From positions 1-21,380 of IMG/VR virus record IMGVR_UViG_3300044617_002326: DNA of 21,380 nt. One strand, given 5' to 3'. Under the pieces are notes generated by a model that saw only the letters and a list, made by a program, of their open reading frames with translations, searched no databases and was not told the DNA's origin. The DNA is from a virus. Position numbers and translations under genes: made by a program. Shown here piece by piece: positions 14,325 through 21,084 of this stretch. The stretch's first letter is position 1, and each line of letters begins with the position of its first letter.

Positions 14325-14651
14325 TTACTTGTGGACATCATAATTTATTGGATTATTTCCAATAATTCCGTGTTTCACTAAGTGCTCTACCAAAACTTCA
14401 AACGAAGATGTTTGTATTTTTAATCTATTAGGTAAAAATTGATTCCCATCAAAAAGTTCAAAAAACGTTTCTCCAACAAACGGGTCGTTAATATAGCACG
14501 TACAAAAAATAGAGCTAGTTCCTGGATTAATTATTATGGTCCATGATCTTGGGTCTCCTGTTCCATAGTCAGCAAAAAGTTTATTTGCTATGTAACCTGA
14601 ATCTCTAAATCTTTTAAGAACGTATCCTAGTGTAGTAAGCTTGTTAGCCAT
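14325..14651 (-). CDS. Unknown conserved-looking 108-residue protein
   Basis: A small globular protein starting MANKLTTLGYVLKRFRDSGY. Its middle reads DPRSWTIIINPGTSSIFCTC (about 33-52) and it then runs into FFELFDGNQFLPNRLKIQTSSFEVLVEHLVKHGI. I believe I have seen this pattern (LKR.RDSGY, DPR.WTI.I.PG, FE.FDG.QF.P) in T4-like cyanophage genomes, but know no function. It is not RegA. It follows gp45 by 37 nt; a TATAAT sequence (14680-14675) in that gap could be a -10. Confidence 0.55.
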   Translation of the reverse strand: MANKLTTLGYVLKRFRDSGYIANKLFADYGTGDPRSWTIIINPGTSSIFCTCYINDPFVGETFFELFDGNQFLPNRLKIQTSSFEVLVEHLVKHGIIGNNPINYDVHK

Positions 14652-14674
14652 GCAGGATATTTAATCAGCCGTGC

Positions 14675-14680
14675 ATTATA
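14675..14680 (-). promoter_or_regulatory. Possible -10 element after gp45
   Basis: A perfect TATAAT on the minus strand, 23 nt before the ATG of the 108-residue gene. No good -35 is present at 16-18 nt, so this is weak. Confidence 0.25.
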
Positions 14681-14688
14681 GTCTAGTG

Positions 14689-15408
14689 CTATTTAACCAG
14701 TCCGAAGATCATATAGCAAGTAAATTGTGTTTGAAATTTAAAAATTTTTAATTCGTGATTTACGTTTGCTTTTATATGCTCATTCGTAAAAGTAGTCAAA
14801 ATCAAACTTTGAGAGTTTATTACAAAAGTTGATTCTGGTAAAGGTTTTCCGGTAAATTTGTTCGAAACTTCTATGCGAACTTCATTAATATTTGCTTTTT
14901 GGTCGTCAGCCAACCTACAAAAAACGGACGAATCCTCGGTGTGAAAGTACATTTTTTCTGAGTCAGGAATAATTGTATTGAGTCTCAACAACTCTGAGAA
15001 TTGTTTTTTTGAAATAGTAAACTCAGTATCATACTCGACTGATTTTAACTTATTTTCGTTTAGTCCCTTTTTACTAATTGAATACACTTCATCGAGCAAG
15101 TGATATTTGAATGAAATGAGTTTGTGTTTATATACAATTTTGTTATCAGTGATGACAAAAACTGGCTCATTTTCCTCTATAGTATTAACGAGCCTAACAA
15201 ACGATTTGCAATCAGGAATAATGCACTTGATTGGATCTCCTTCAATATCACACGGAGCATTACAAATTAAAACTACAGAATTGTCTGCAGAAGAAACAAT
15301 TGTAGAGATTTCTTTAACCTTAAAATCAATAGTTACATTGTCGGTAAGTTTTGATATCGGAATTAAAAAACTATCCAAAAATATCTTTTTGTCAATTTTA
15401 ATTGTCAT
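14689..15408 (-). CDS. 45: Sliding clamp gp45
   Basis: With the start at the ATG of MTIKIDKKIF the protein has 239 residues (T4 gp45: 228). A TTG 36 nt further up is in frame but lies deeper in the preceding gene, and MTIKIDKK fits clamp N-termini. The chain has the two-domain beta-alpha-beta clamp layout: KIFLDSFLIPISKLTDNVTIDFK, STIVSSADNSVVLICNA near residue 35, and in the second half TEFTISKKQFSELLRLNTIIPDSEKMYF, closing with FKFQTQFTCYMIFGLVK. It is the trimeric processivity ring for the polymerase and, in T4, the activator of late transcription. It overlaps the upstream 154-residue gene by 11 nt. Clamp loader genes 44/62 are not in the window. Confidence 0.8.
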   Translation of the reverse strand: MTIKIDKKIFLDSFLIPISKLTDNVTIDFKVKEISTIVSSADNSVVLICNAPCDIEGDPIKCIIPDCKSFVRLVNTIEENEPVFVITDNKIVYKHKLISFKYHLLDEVYSISKKGLNENKLKSVEYDTEFTISKKQFSELLRLNTIIPDSEKMYFHTEDSSVFCRLADDQKANINEVRIEVSNKFTGKPLPESTFVINSQSLILTTFTNEHIKANVNHELKIFKFQTQFTCYMIFGLVK

Positions 15409-15862
15409 GGCGAATGCTGCTATTTCTTTTAAAAACGTTATCAAAAATTTCGATGTTGTTAGCTATTTTAGTCAAGTTTTGATTAATTGACTTCAGCTCG
15501 TTTATGAGCAACGAAAATGAATCATTTGAAATTGAAATAGAAGAGTTATTCGTTTGGAGCTGAGAATTGTTAGGAGATCCTGTTTGATGGGGAGTGTTGC
15601 TAATTGGATCATTTTCTTGAGGAAGTGGATAGGATGCCTCTGCAGCTCTTTGTAATTCTTCAATCATTCTTTTTTCAGAAGAGTTATTGTGTGAAAAAGG
15701 CGATGCTTCTCCTTCAAGAAGGATTTTTTTAGGATCTAATCTTAATGAGTTCCTAACCTTGTTGCCTTCGCCGTCAAAAGTATTTTCATCGACTCTCAAG
15801 AGTTCACTTCCAAATATTTGGGCAATTGTTGCTGCTGCTATTTTATCTGATTTATTATTCAT
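15398..15862 (-). CDS. Unknown 154-residue protein translated with gp45
   Basis: The N-terminal 55 residues (SDKIAAATIAQIFGSELLRV through PKKILLEGEASPF) look ordered. Residues about 80-110 are Asn/Ser/Gln/Pro-rich and disordered. SLLINELKSINQNLTKIANN at about 120-139 is a leucine-patterned helix, probably a coiled coil. I do not recognise it. It is first in the gp45 operon, directly behind a terminator and promoter, and its end overlaps gp45. A clamp or late-transcription partner is conceivable, but no gp33- or gp55-type clamp-binding C-terminus is visible. Confidence 0.6.
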   Translation of the reverse strand: MNNKSDKIAAATIAQIFGSELLRVDENTFDGEGNKVRNSLRLDPKKILLEGEASPFSHNNSSEKRMIEELQRAAEASYPLPQENDPISNTPHQTGSPNNSQLQTNNSSISISNDSFSLLINELKSINQNLTKIANNIEIFDNVFKRNSSIRHDN

Positions 15863-15868
15863 GGTTTC

Positions 15869-15896
15869 ATTCTATTTTGTATTTTTGTTATGTCAA
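15869..15896 (-). promoter_or_regulatory. Sigma70-like promoter of the 154-residue gene / gp45 operon
   Basis: Minus strand: perfect TTGACA (15896-15891), 16-nt spacer, TAGAAT (15874-15869), then GAAACC and ATG. It lies immediately downstream of the FolE2 terminator. The predicted start of transcription falls on the ATG, implying a leaderless mRNA. Confidence 0.65.
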
Positions 15897-15897
15897 C

Positions 15898-15937
15898 AAA
15901 AAATCCCCTCTTTTGCTTTTTGACAGCAAAAGAGGGG
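15898..15937 (-). terminator. Rho-independent terminator after FolE2
   Basis: A perfect 13-bp inverted repeat, CCCCTCTTTTGCT (15905-15917) with AGCAAAAGAGGGG (15925-15937), around a 7-nt loop. On the minus strand the stem is followed by ATTTTTT, giving the uridine tract; on the plus strand no T-run follows. It closes transcription from gp32 and FolE2, 25 nt beyond the FolE2 stop. Confidence 0.9.
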
Positions 15938-15962
15938 TGTTTATCAATACAACAACGTACAA

Positions 15963-16808
15963 TTAATGAAGTTCTCTGCCAGCATTAATAACGCTTACAG
16001 CAACTGATTCATGGATGCTTTCGTAATGGTTAACTACAACCAAGTAATCCTTGATGCGCTTGTCAAGATCGACTTGAAGTTTTTCGGCTACTCTTCTGAC
16101 CATGTCTTCCACGAAGACAGGATTTTCATACATAAGTTCTGTTTGGTAGGCTTCATCAACTCGCTTTAATGCGTTAACCATTGGAGCTGATGCACTTTTT
16201 TCAACTGCCTCAATCAACTCTTCAAACCAAAATATATTATTGTTTGCCTTGTTCTCCTTGTTTAACTCAACTGTTACATCAGCATACGATTGTTGATTGT
16301 GTGCTCCGTAATCACTTATTTCTTTCGAACAAGGACAAAGTGAGGCATATAGCACATTTGCACTCAAATAATATCTCTTAACGCCGTTAATAAGACGTCC
16401 TTCATATGCTCCGGAATATGACATATGTGATTTGATTTTAGAAACAGGAGCCTCTTTCAGCATAAAATAATCGAACTTGATCTTAACGTATGCATTTTGA
16501 GATTTCAGTCTTGATTGACACTCATCTAGTATAAGAGATACTAATTCATCAATTCTATGAGTTTTGTTTGCTATAGCTTCCTCAACAAGGATTCTATATC
16601 GACTCATGTTCGTTCCCTTAACTTCAGGAGTTAAGTCTGTATACAAGCTGATTGTTGCTTTTGTTGGATTGACTGTCCCATCTCTCTTAATTATTTCCAT
16701 CGGAACAATAATATTTCTAGATCCTACTTTTGGTATATACAGCTTTGGAAAGCCGTCAACCGTATTTTGAATATCTGGAATATCTGTATTTGTTTTTATT
16801 CTAGGCAT
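15963..16808 (-). CDS. folE2: GTP cyclohydrolase IB, FolE2 type
   Basis: 281 residues, full length for the family. ASLCPCSKEISDYGAHNQQS (155-174) is the FolE2 signature; Cys158 and His170 are 12 apart like the metal-binding Cys/His pair of bacterial enzymes. NPVFVEDMVRRVAEKL (229-244) and VVNHYESIHESVAV (258-271) supply the conserved Glu and His residues near the active site. Known reaction: GTP to 7,8-dihydroneopterin triphosphate, the first step of tetrahydrofolate and of queuosine/7-deazaguanine synthesis. It sits between gp32 and a terminator. No QueD, QueE, QueC, transglycosylase or thymidylate synthase is in the window, so the pathway it serves is undecided. The family is typically less dependent on zinc than FolE. 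Confidence 0.93.
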   Translation of the reverse strand: MPRIKTNTDIPDIQNTVDGFPKLYIPKVGSRNIIVPMEIIKRDGTVNPTKATISLYTDLTPEVKGTNMSRYRILVEEAIANKTHRIDELVSLILDECQSRLKSQNAYVKIKFDYFMLKEAPVSKIKSHMSYSGAYEGRLINGVKRYYLSANVLYASLCPCSKEISDYGAHNQQSYADVTVELNKENKANNNIFWFEELIEAVEKSASAPMVNALKRVDEAYQTELMYENPVFVEDMVRRVAEKLQVDLDKRIKDYLVVVNHYESIHESVAVSVINAGRELH

Positions 16809-16841
16809 ATAAGTGTATGTTAAATTATTGAGGTCTAAATT

Positions 16842-17777
16842 TTACAGGTCAGCCAAAAGTTTTTTTAGAGCTTCGTCCGTTTCTTCAGAACTGTCGTCTT
16901 TAGAAGAATTTTCTGATGAAGACTCATAATTTCTTGTCATAGTGTTTCCGTTTTGCTTTACTGACGTTGGTTTGAATTCTCGAGTCTCTGTGTCCGTGTC
17001 TGAGTCATTATCATCATTGTCATTTGATGAACCAGTCGTCAAATTAAAAAAGTGTTCATCCAACATTCTTTGCATTTCTGCTGGTGTTGTTCTTTTGTTC
17101 AAGGATTTTAAATCATGAACAGAGGAATAAATCGACTCTAACTGTTTTTCGTTAATTTCTAGACTAGAAGGAGCCAAAAACTTAGAAGAGGCGTATGTCA
17201 CATATTGCTTAGATCCCTTTCTGTCACCTGTTCTAGATTCACATTTAATGCGGAGAGTACATCCATTGACGACATCAAAGATTTTTTCTACTCCAAAGTC
17301 GGAAGCATCGTCTCCAGTCAATGCACTTTGAATAATTTTATCTAGCTCTTTGCCGTATCTTAAAATCTTAACGGTTCCATCATTTTCGGGATTTACGGGA
17401 TCCGAAACCACATAAACATTTACTAGCCAGCCTTCTTTTCTAGAAAGAACAGATGAAGAACTTTTTTCTGTTTCAGTTCCTGTACGATAAGTTTTCAAAT
17501 AATAAGCGTCGATTGGGCAGCTTTCTCCAAAGGTTGTGGGACACAAAGCTGTTACAAACTTTCCTGTAGAATTTGATGTCCAAGCATGGTTGTAATAATG
17601 AAAAATAGTCTCTTTTGGTGAAGAAACGTTAGGCAAAAGTCTTACTAAATACGTATTGCCTGTATTGAATTTAAGAACCTCCTTGTAAAGGGAGTTGTTG
17701 TTGTTTCCTTCCTTGTCAGTGGAAGATAGGGATTGTTTGATTGCATCAAACATTGTTTTTGTATTGATTGTGCTCAT
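16842..17777 (-). CDS. 32: Single-stranded DNA-binding protein gp32
   Basis: 311 residues (T4 gp32: 301). LVRLLPNVSS...IFHYYNHAWTS (44-67), GWLVNVYVVSDPVNPENDGTVKILRYGKEL (about 115-145) and the OB-fold core match T4-type gp32. The zinc subdomain keeps His64, Cys79 and Cys87, but the fourth ligand position (Cys90 in T4) is Asp90: CPVC has become CPID. The tail from about 255 is Ser/Asn/Asp-rich and acidic and ends EALKKLLADL, the usual protein-interaction tail. It coats ssDNA in replication and recombination. It has its own TTGACA-N16-TATTAT promoter. Confidence 0.92.
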   Translation of the reverse strand: MSTINTKTMFDAIKQSLSSTDKEGNNNNSLYKEVLKFNTGNTYLVRLLPNVSSPKETIFHYYNHAWTSNSTGKFVTALCPTTFGESCPIDAYYLKTYRTGTETEKSSSSVLSRKEGWLVNVYVVSDPVNPENDGTVKILRYGKELDKIIQSALTGDDASDFGVEKIFDVVNGCTLRIKCESRTGDRKGSKQYVTYASSKFLAPSSLEINEKQLESIYSSVHDLKSLNKRTTPAEMQRMLDEHFFNLTTGSSNDNDDNDSDTDTETREFKPTSVKQNGNTMTRNYESSSENSSKDDSSEETDEALKKLLADL

Positions 17778-17792
17778 ATAATTTCAAATAAA

Positions 17793-17820
17793 ATAATACT
17801 CAAATAATATAAAGTGTCAA
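17793..17820 (-). promoter_or_regulatory. Sigma70-like promoter of gp32
   Basis: Minus strand: TTGACA (17820-17815), 16-nt spacer, TATTAT (17798-17793), then 15 nt to the gp32 ATG. The -35 overlaps the TGA stop of the upstream gene. The short leader has no clear Shine-Dalgarno. Confidence 0.6.
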
Positions 17821-18482
17821 CTGTTTTTGATTTGTTTGTAAATAAAATTTTCGACACTCGGAATGGCTTTTTTTAGAAAGTCTTTTAATTTAGTAGAGTT
17901 GTTATAGAGTGAATGTAGGTTATTAAATTGTTCTACAAATTCTCCTATAAAAAACTTTTGAGTTTCTTCCACTAATTGATCTAATGACGAAAATAAATCA
18001 GGAAATTCAAAAAGAGAATATAAATTAATTTTATTTTGTTTGTAATGAATCATCCAAGTAAATACATCTGTTGTTCTGTGATGAATGTATTGGTGGAAAT
18101 ATATTTTATTTTGAATACAAAAGTTCGAAATAAAGCAAAGGGACTCCTTTACTGATTCTATTTGTTTATCTGGATCTTGTAGAAACAAAGTTTTTTTATA
18201 AAGAGTATAAGACTTAATCGCTCTCATTGAGGCAAAATACTCTAAACTGAAGTATTCTACATCAGAATACAATTTATAAGGAGCTTGAAAAAAAAGGTCT
18301 TGATCGACTTCAGGATGCTTTTTGAACAGTGTGGATATTCTATATAAAAACTTGTGCTTATCTGTGTTTATTATATCGCTGAAGTCTTGCTTTCTCTTAA
18401 ATGGTTTATTTTTTAAAATGCGACTAACAGCTAAATGTTTATTGTAAATTGTTTTTTCAAACTCTGTTAATTGGCCTAGCAT
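17817..18482 (-). CDS. Unknown 221-residue basic helical protein upstream of gp32
   Basis: The whole chain reads as helices rich in Lys, Phe and Tyr: RKQDFSDIINTDKHKFLYRI (30-49), YFSLEYFASMRAIKSYTLYKK (about 77-97), CFISNFCIQNKIYFHQYIHHR (about 116-136). No membrane segment long enough and no enzyme motif is visible. Size, basicity and all-helical character are like T4 gp59, the helicase loader (217 residues), which is encoded next to gene 32 but on its other side. I cannot match gp59 motifs by eye, so this is only a candidate. It overlaps the upstream 107-residue gene by 26 nt. Confidence 0.5.
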   Translation of the reverse strand: MLGQLTEFEKTIYNKHLAVSRILKNKPFKRKQDFSDIINTDKHKFLYRISTLFKKHPEVDQDLFFQAPYKLYSDVEYFSLEYFASMRAIKSYTLYKKTLFLQDPDKQIESVKESLCFISNFCIQNKIYFHQYIHHRTTDVFTWMIHYKQNKINLYSLFEFPDLFSSLDQLVEETQKFFIGEFVEQFNNLHSLYNNSTKLKDFLKKAIPSVENFIYKQIKNS

Positions 18483-18780
18483 GTAATTTTTTTAAAGCTA
18501 ATTTAGTAAACTTAGACTTTACTAAATTTGGATAAAAATACAACATGGACGATAATGCATCTTTAAAATCTTCTGACGATGTTATTTCGATAAAAATGCG
18601 ACGATAATGTTCATTTTCTAATAATAGTGTAAATAAAGTTGTCGAATTAATTTTTTTGTTTTCTAACATTGAAATTAGAGAACCGACTTTGTGCAAACCC
18701 TTGACGAACTCTTTTAAGTAAACTAAATTTTCAGGAGATCCACTACAAGTTTCATTTATGTCTAACAACATAGGATACAT
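18457..18780 (-). CDS. Unknown 107-residue protein
   Basis: Starts MYPMLLDINETCSGS, followed by amphipathic helices (NLVYLKEFVKGLHKVGSLIS, then NSTTLFTLLLENEHYRRIFIEI) and a basic C-terminus ending LHARPINRV. I do not recognise it. It lies 43 nt after the DHH gene and overlaps the next gene by 26 nt, so it is probably made with the 221-residue protein. A weak TTGAAA is present in the upstream gap without a good -10. Confidence 0.5.
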   Translation of the reverse strand: MYPMLLDINETCSGSPENLVYLKEFVKGLHKVGSLISMLENKKINSTTLFTLLLENEHYRRIFIEITSSEDFKDALSSMLYFYPNLVKSKFTKLALKKLHARPINRV

Positions 18781-18823
18781 AATGTTGTTTAATTATGTAT
18801 CTATAATTTCTTTTCAACACTGC

Positions 18824-19708
18824 TTAGTTTTTAACCTCAGAAAGCAACTTGGTAAACTCTTGAAATTCTTCTGTTAAATATCCTCCTGCTGCATGTTCAC
18901 TTCCACCTCCTGAAGCTATTTTTTGAACAAATTGTCTCACATCAATATTATCTACATGTTTATTTCGTCTAACTGCTATTCTTTTTTGTTCCAACATGAC
19001 AACTATAGCTAACTCTGGATTGTGTAAATTAAAGATAAATTCACAACACTCTTCTATGTATTTGTCGGAAAACACGGCTACTACTTTTATTGGTTTTTCT
19101 TCGAAAGTGACAATGCCAGAGAAATATTTGAGATTGTTTAAGTGAAGATTACAGTGTTTTTTATATAAAGTGATAGTATTTTCTTTAAATTTATCAAAGG
19201 GAACAAATCCTTCAAAATAATCTTCTATAAAAGAATTAAATTTATTAGTAAGCGAATGGTAAATAATGTTTAATCCTCTGGAAAGAGGTGTTCTATTGCT
19301 TTGAGATGACCAATCGTCTGCTAACGCAATAAGAGTTTTTTGATTGTTTGTTATCGTTTTATTGGTTGTTTTGAATAAAGAATCATATACTAATTTTGCA
19401 CAAGATGTTTCATTATATATTCTGACAAATGCGTTTTGAAATGAGAATAGAGTTTGGTTTTTAACGTTATCAAAAATAACTGTTTGTTTGCTGTCAATAT
19501 AGGAACCAATTTTTGTGACATCTAATCCGAGAAAATACACTTTTTCATAATCTTTTATGACTTGAAATGAGTTATTAAAGTCTGTTTCCAACTTTGACGG
19601 AGTAGTTGCTAAAAATGGAATTTTGTAATTATAAAACCAACACAGAACCAAATAGCTTACTATTCCATCTAAATCTCCATGAAAAACACAAAAACTTTTT
19701 TTATTCAT
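18824..19708 (-). CDS. DHH/RecJ-like phosphoesterase with an altered DHH motif
   Basis: 294 residues. Motif I is intact: FCVFHGDLDG with His10, Asp12 and Asp14. Motif II Asp is in FLGLDVTK (Asp63). The motif III site reads VIFDNVKNQ at 77-85, where Asp80 is kept but both His of DHH are replaced (DNV). LIALADDWS supplies a motif IV Asp (131/132). The DHHA1 part has IAVRRNKHVDNIDVRQF and GGGSEHAAGG (267-276), the GGGHxxAAG-type motif with two extra residues before His272. Family members degrade ssDNA, short oligonucleotides or cyclic dinucleotides. The context next to gp41 and UvsX suggests DNA processing. GGAG lies 12 nt before the ATG; the gap to gp41 is 5 nt. Confidence 0.75.
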   Translation of the reverse strand: MNKKSFCVFHGDLDGIVSYLVLCWFYNYKIPFLATTPSKLETDFNNSFQVIKDYEKVYFLGLDVTKIGSYIDSKQTVIFDNVKNQTLFSFQNAFVRIYNETSCAKLVYDSLFKTTNKTITNNQKTLIALADDWSSQSNRTPLSRGLNIIYHSLTNKFNSFIEDYFEGFVPFDKFKENTITLYKKHCNLHLNNLKYFSGIVTFEEKPIKVVAVFSDKYIEECCEFIFNLHNPELAIVVMLEQKRIAVRRNKHVDNIDVRQFVQKIASGGGSEHAAGGYLTEEFQEFTKLLSEVKN

Positions 19709-19713
19709 ATATA

Positions 19714-21084
19714 CTAATTCTCCTTTTCTTCGGTAAAGTTGTTCAAAGCTGTCTCAGCATCTTTAATGTTATTTTCTGTTGAATTATCATCTGGTGCAAA
19801 GTAATCAGGATTCGTTTCTTTTAGAGTCAAAGTATCATAATTGCAACGAAAGGCTGCAGATCCAAAATTTGGACCAAATCTATTTTTCATAAAGCTCATA
19901 TTTATAACTCCTAATTCCTTACCTTCGTCATCTTGCCAAATAGAACAAATAGTATCACAAGTTGCTGCAGTTCCGAGGCTTTCTGAAATATTTTCCATTC
20001 CTGGAGAAGCTACTCCAACGCCTGATCGGTTTACTTGAGTTGCACTAACTACTGGCAAATTATACTTAAATGCTAAAGCTCTAAGCTGTTCGCAAATCTC
20101 TTTGACTGACTCGTATGAATTTAAGTTTTTTGATACTGGTTGAATGAGGTTTATATAATCTACTACAATTATGTCTGGATTAAAACCTTTGTGCTTTAGC
20201 TTGGTAATGAACGCATCGATTTGTCGAACCGTAACTGTTTTTGGGGGATATTCTTTAACAACAAGTCTGCTTTCAATATTTCTTTTTATGTGAGTGATTT
20301 GTTGTTTAAGTTCGTCTGTAAATACCTTAAGAGAGTTGTGAGGAATTTGAGTCAATTGTGTACTAATTCTTTTAGAGTACATAAACTCCGACATTTCCAA
20401 AGAAATGAGTAACACATTTTTATCAGATAATAACATGTTGGTGGCTATATTTCCGAGCACAATAGATTTTCCCACATTCACTTGTCCAGCAAATACATTT
20501 AGAGTTTTTGGAAAAAGACCTCCTTCTGTTTTTTGGTCATAAAAATCCCATCCTGTAGGTAGTGGATTGTAAACTGTTGTTAGCTCTTGTATGTGTTTGT
20601 CAATGTCTTCAAAATACCAATGTCCTAAATTTTCTCTTAAAGTGATGTTGTAAGCTTTTTCGAAATCTGCTAGCACTTCATCTAAATTAAAAGATTGATC
20701 TGAAAATTTTTCAGCCACATTTAAAATAGTTTTGTATACAAATCTTTCTTTTAAGAATTTTTCTGTATTTGCAATCAGTTCATCTTTGTTAAAGTTTTGT
20801 TCTAAAGAACTAATTTTGGTTTTAATGTCAGCGAGAGCCTTTTTGTCTTCTTCAGAAGTCATTCTTGCCTTAAGCTCAGTAAGAGTTGGGACAGAACCTC
20901 TCTCAGTAAAAAACTCACTCAGACGGTTTATTATTCTTCCTATATTTTTATCTGAAAACAAAGAAGAGCTTAAATGTGAAATAATAGAACTTAAATATTG
21001 AGTGTCAATCAAAGCATTGTAAAGTAATATTGACTCAAAATAATCTAAGTCGAGTTTTGATTGAACTTGTTGAGATTTGCTCAT
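19714..21084 (-). CDS. 41: Replicative DNA helicase gp41 (DnaB/RecA-fold)
   Basis: 456 residues (T4 gp41: 475). An N-terminal helical region (1-170) is followed by the RecA-like motor: GQVNVGKS at 200-207 (Walker A), LLISLEMSE at 225-233 with the catalytic Glu, DIIVVDYINL at 304-313 (Walker B), SATQVNRSG at 347-355 (sensor) and MKNRFGPN at 399-406 with the Arg finger. The acidic C-terminal tail could bind a loader or primase. It unwinds the fork as a hexamer ahead of the polymerase. The ATG overlaps the last base of the UvsX stop (TAATG), so translation is coupled. T4 has gene 40 between these two; here it is absent. Confidence 0.92.
   Translation of the reverse strand: MSKSQQVQSKLDLDYFESILLYNALIDTQYLSSIISHLSSSLFSDKNIGRIINRLSEFFTERGSVPTLTELKARMTSEEDKKALADIKTKISSLEQNFNKDELIANTEKFLKERFVYKTILNVAEKFSDQSFNLDEVLADFEKAYNITLRENLGHWYFEDIDKHIQELTTVYNPLPTGWDFYDQKTEGGLFPKTLNVFAGQVNVGKSIVLGNIATNMLLSDKNVLLISLEMSEFMYSKRISTQLTQIPHNSLKVFTDELKQQITHIKRNIESRLVVKEYPPKTVTVRQIDAFITKLKHKGFNPDIIVVDYINLIQPVSKNLNSYESVKEICEQLRALAFKYNLPVVSATQVNRSGVGVASPGMENISESLGTAATCDTICSIWQDDEGKELGVINMSFMKNRFGPNFGSAAFRCNYDTLTLKETNPDYFAPDDNSTENNIKDAETALNNFTEEKEN

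Noticed and set aside
15409-15444. Upstream TTG start for gp45 adding 12 residues
   Set aside because: The ATG at 15408 gives a normal clamp N-terminus. The TTG lies further inside the preceding gene and has no ribosome binding site.
15107-15490. Plus-strand ORF of 127 codons
   Set aside because: It lies antisense across gp45 and the end of the 154-residue gene. No family features, and no other plus-strand gene is supported in the window.
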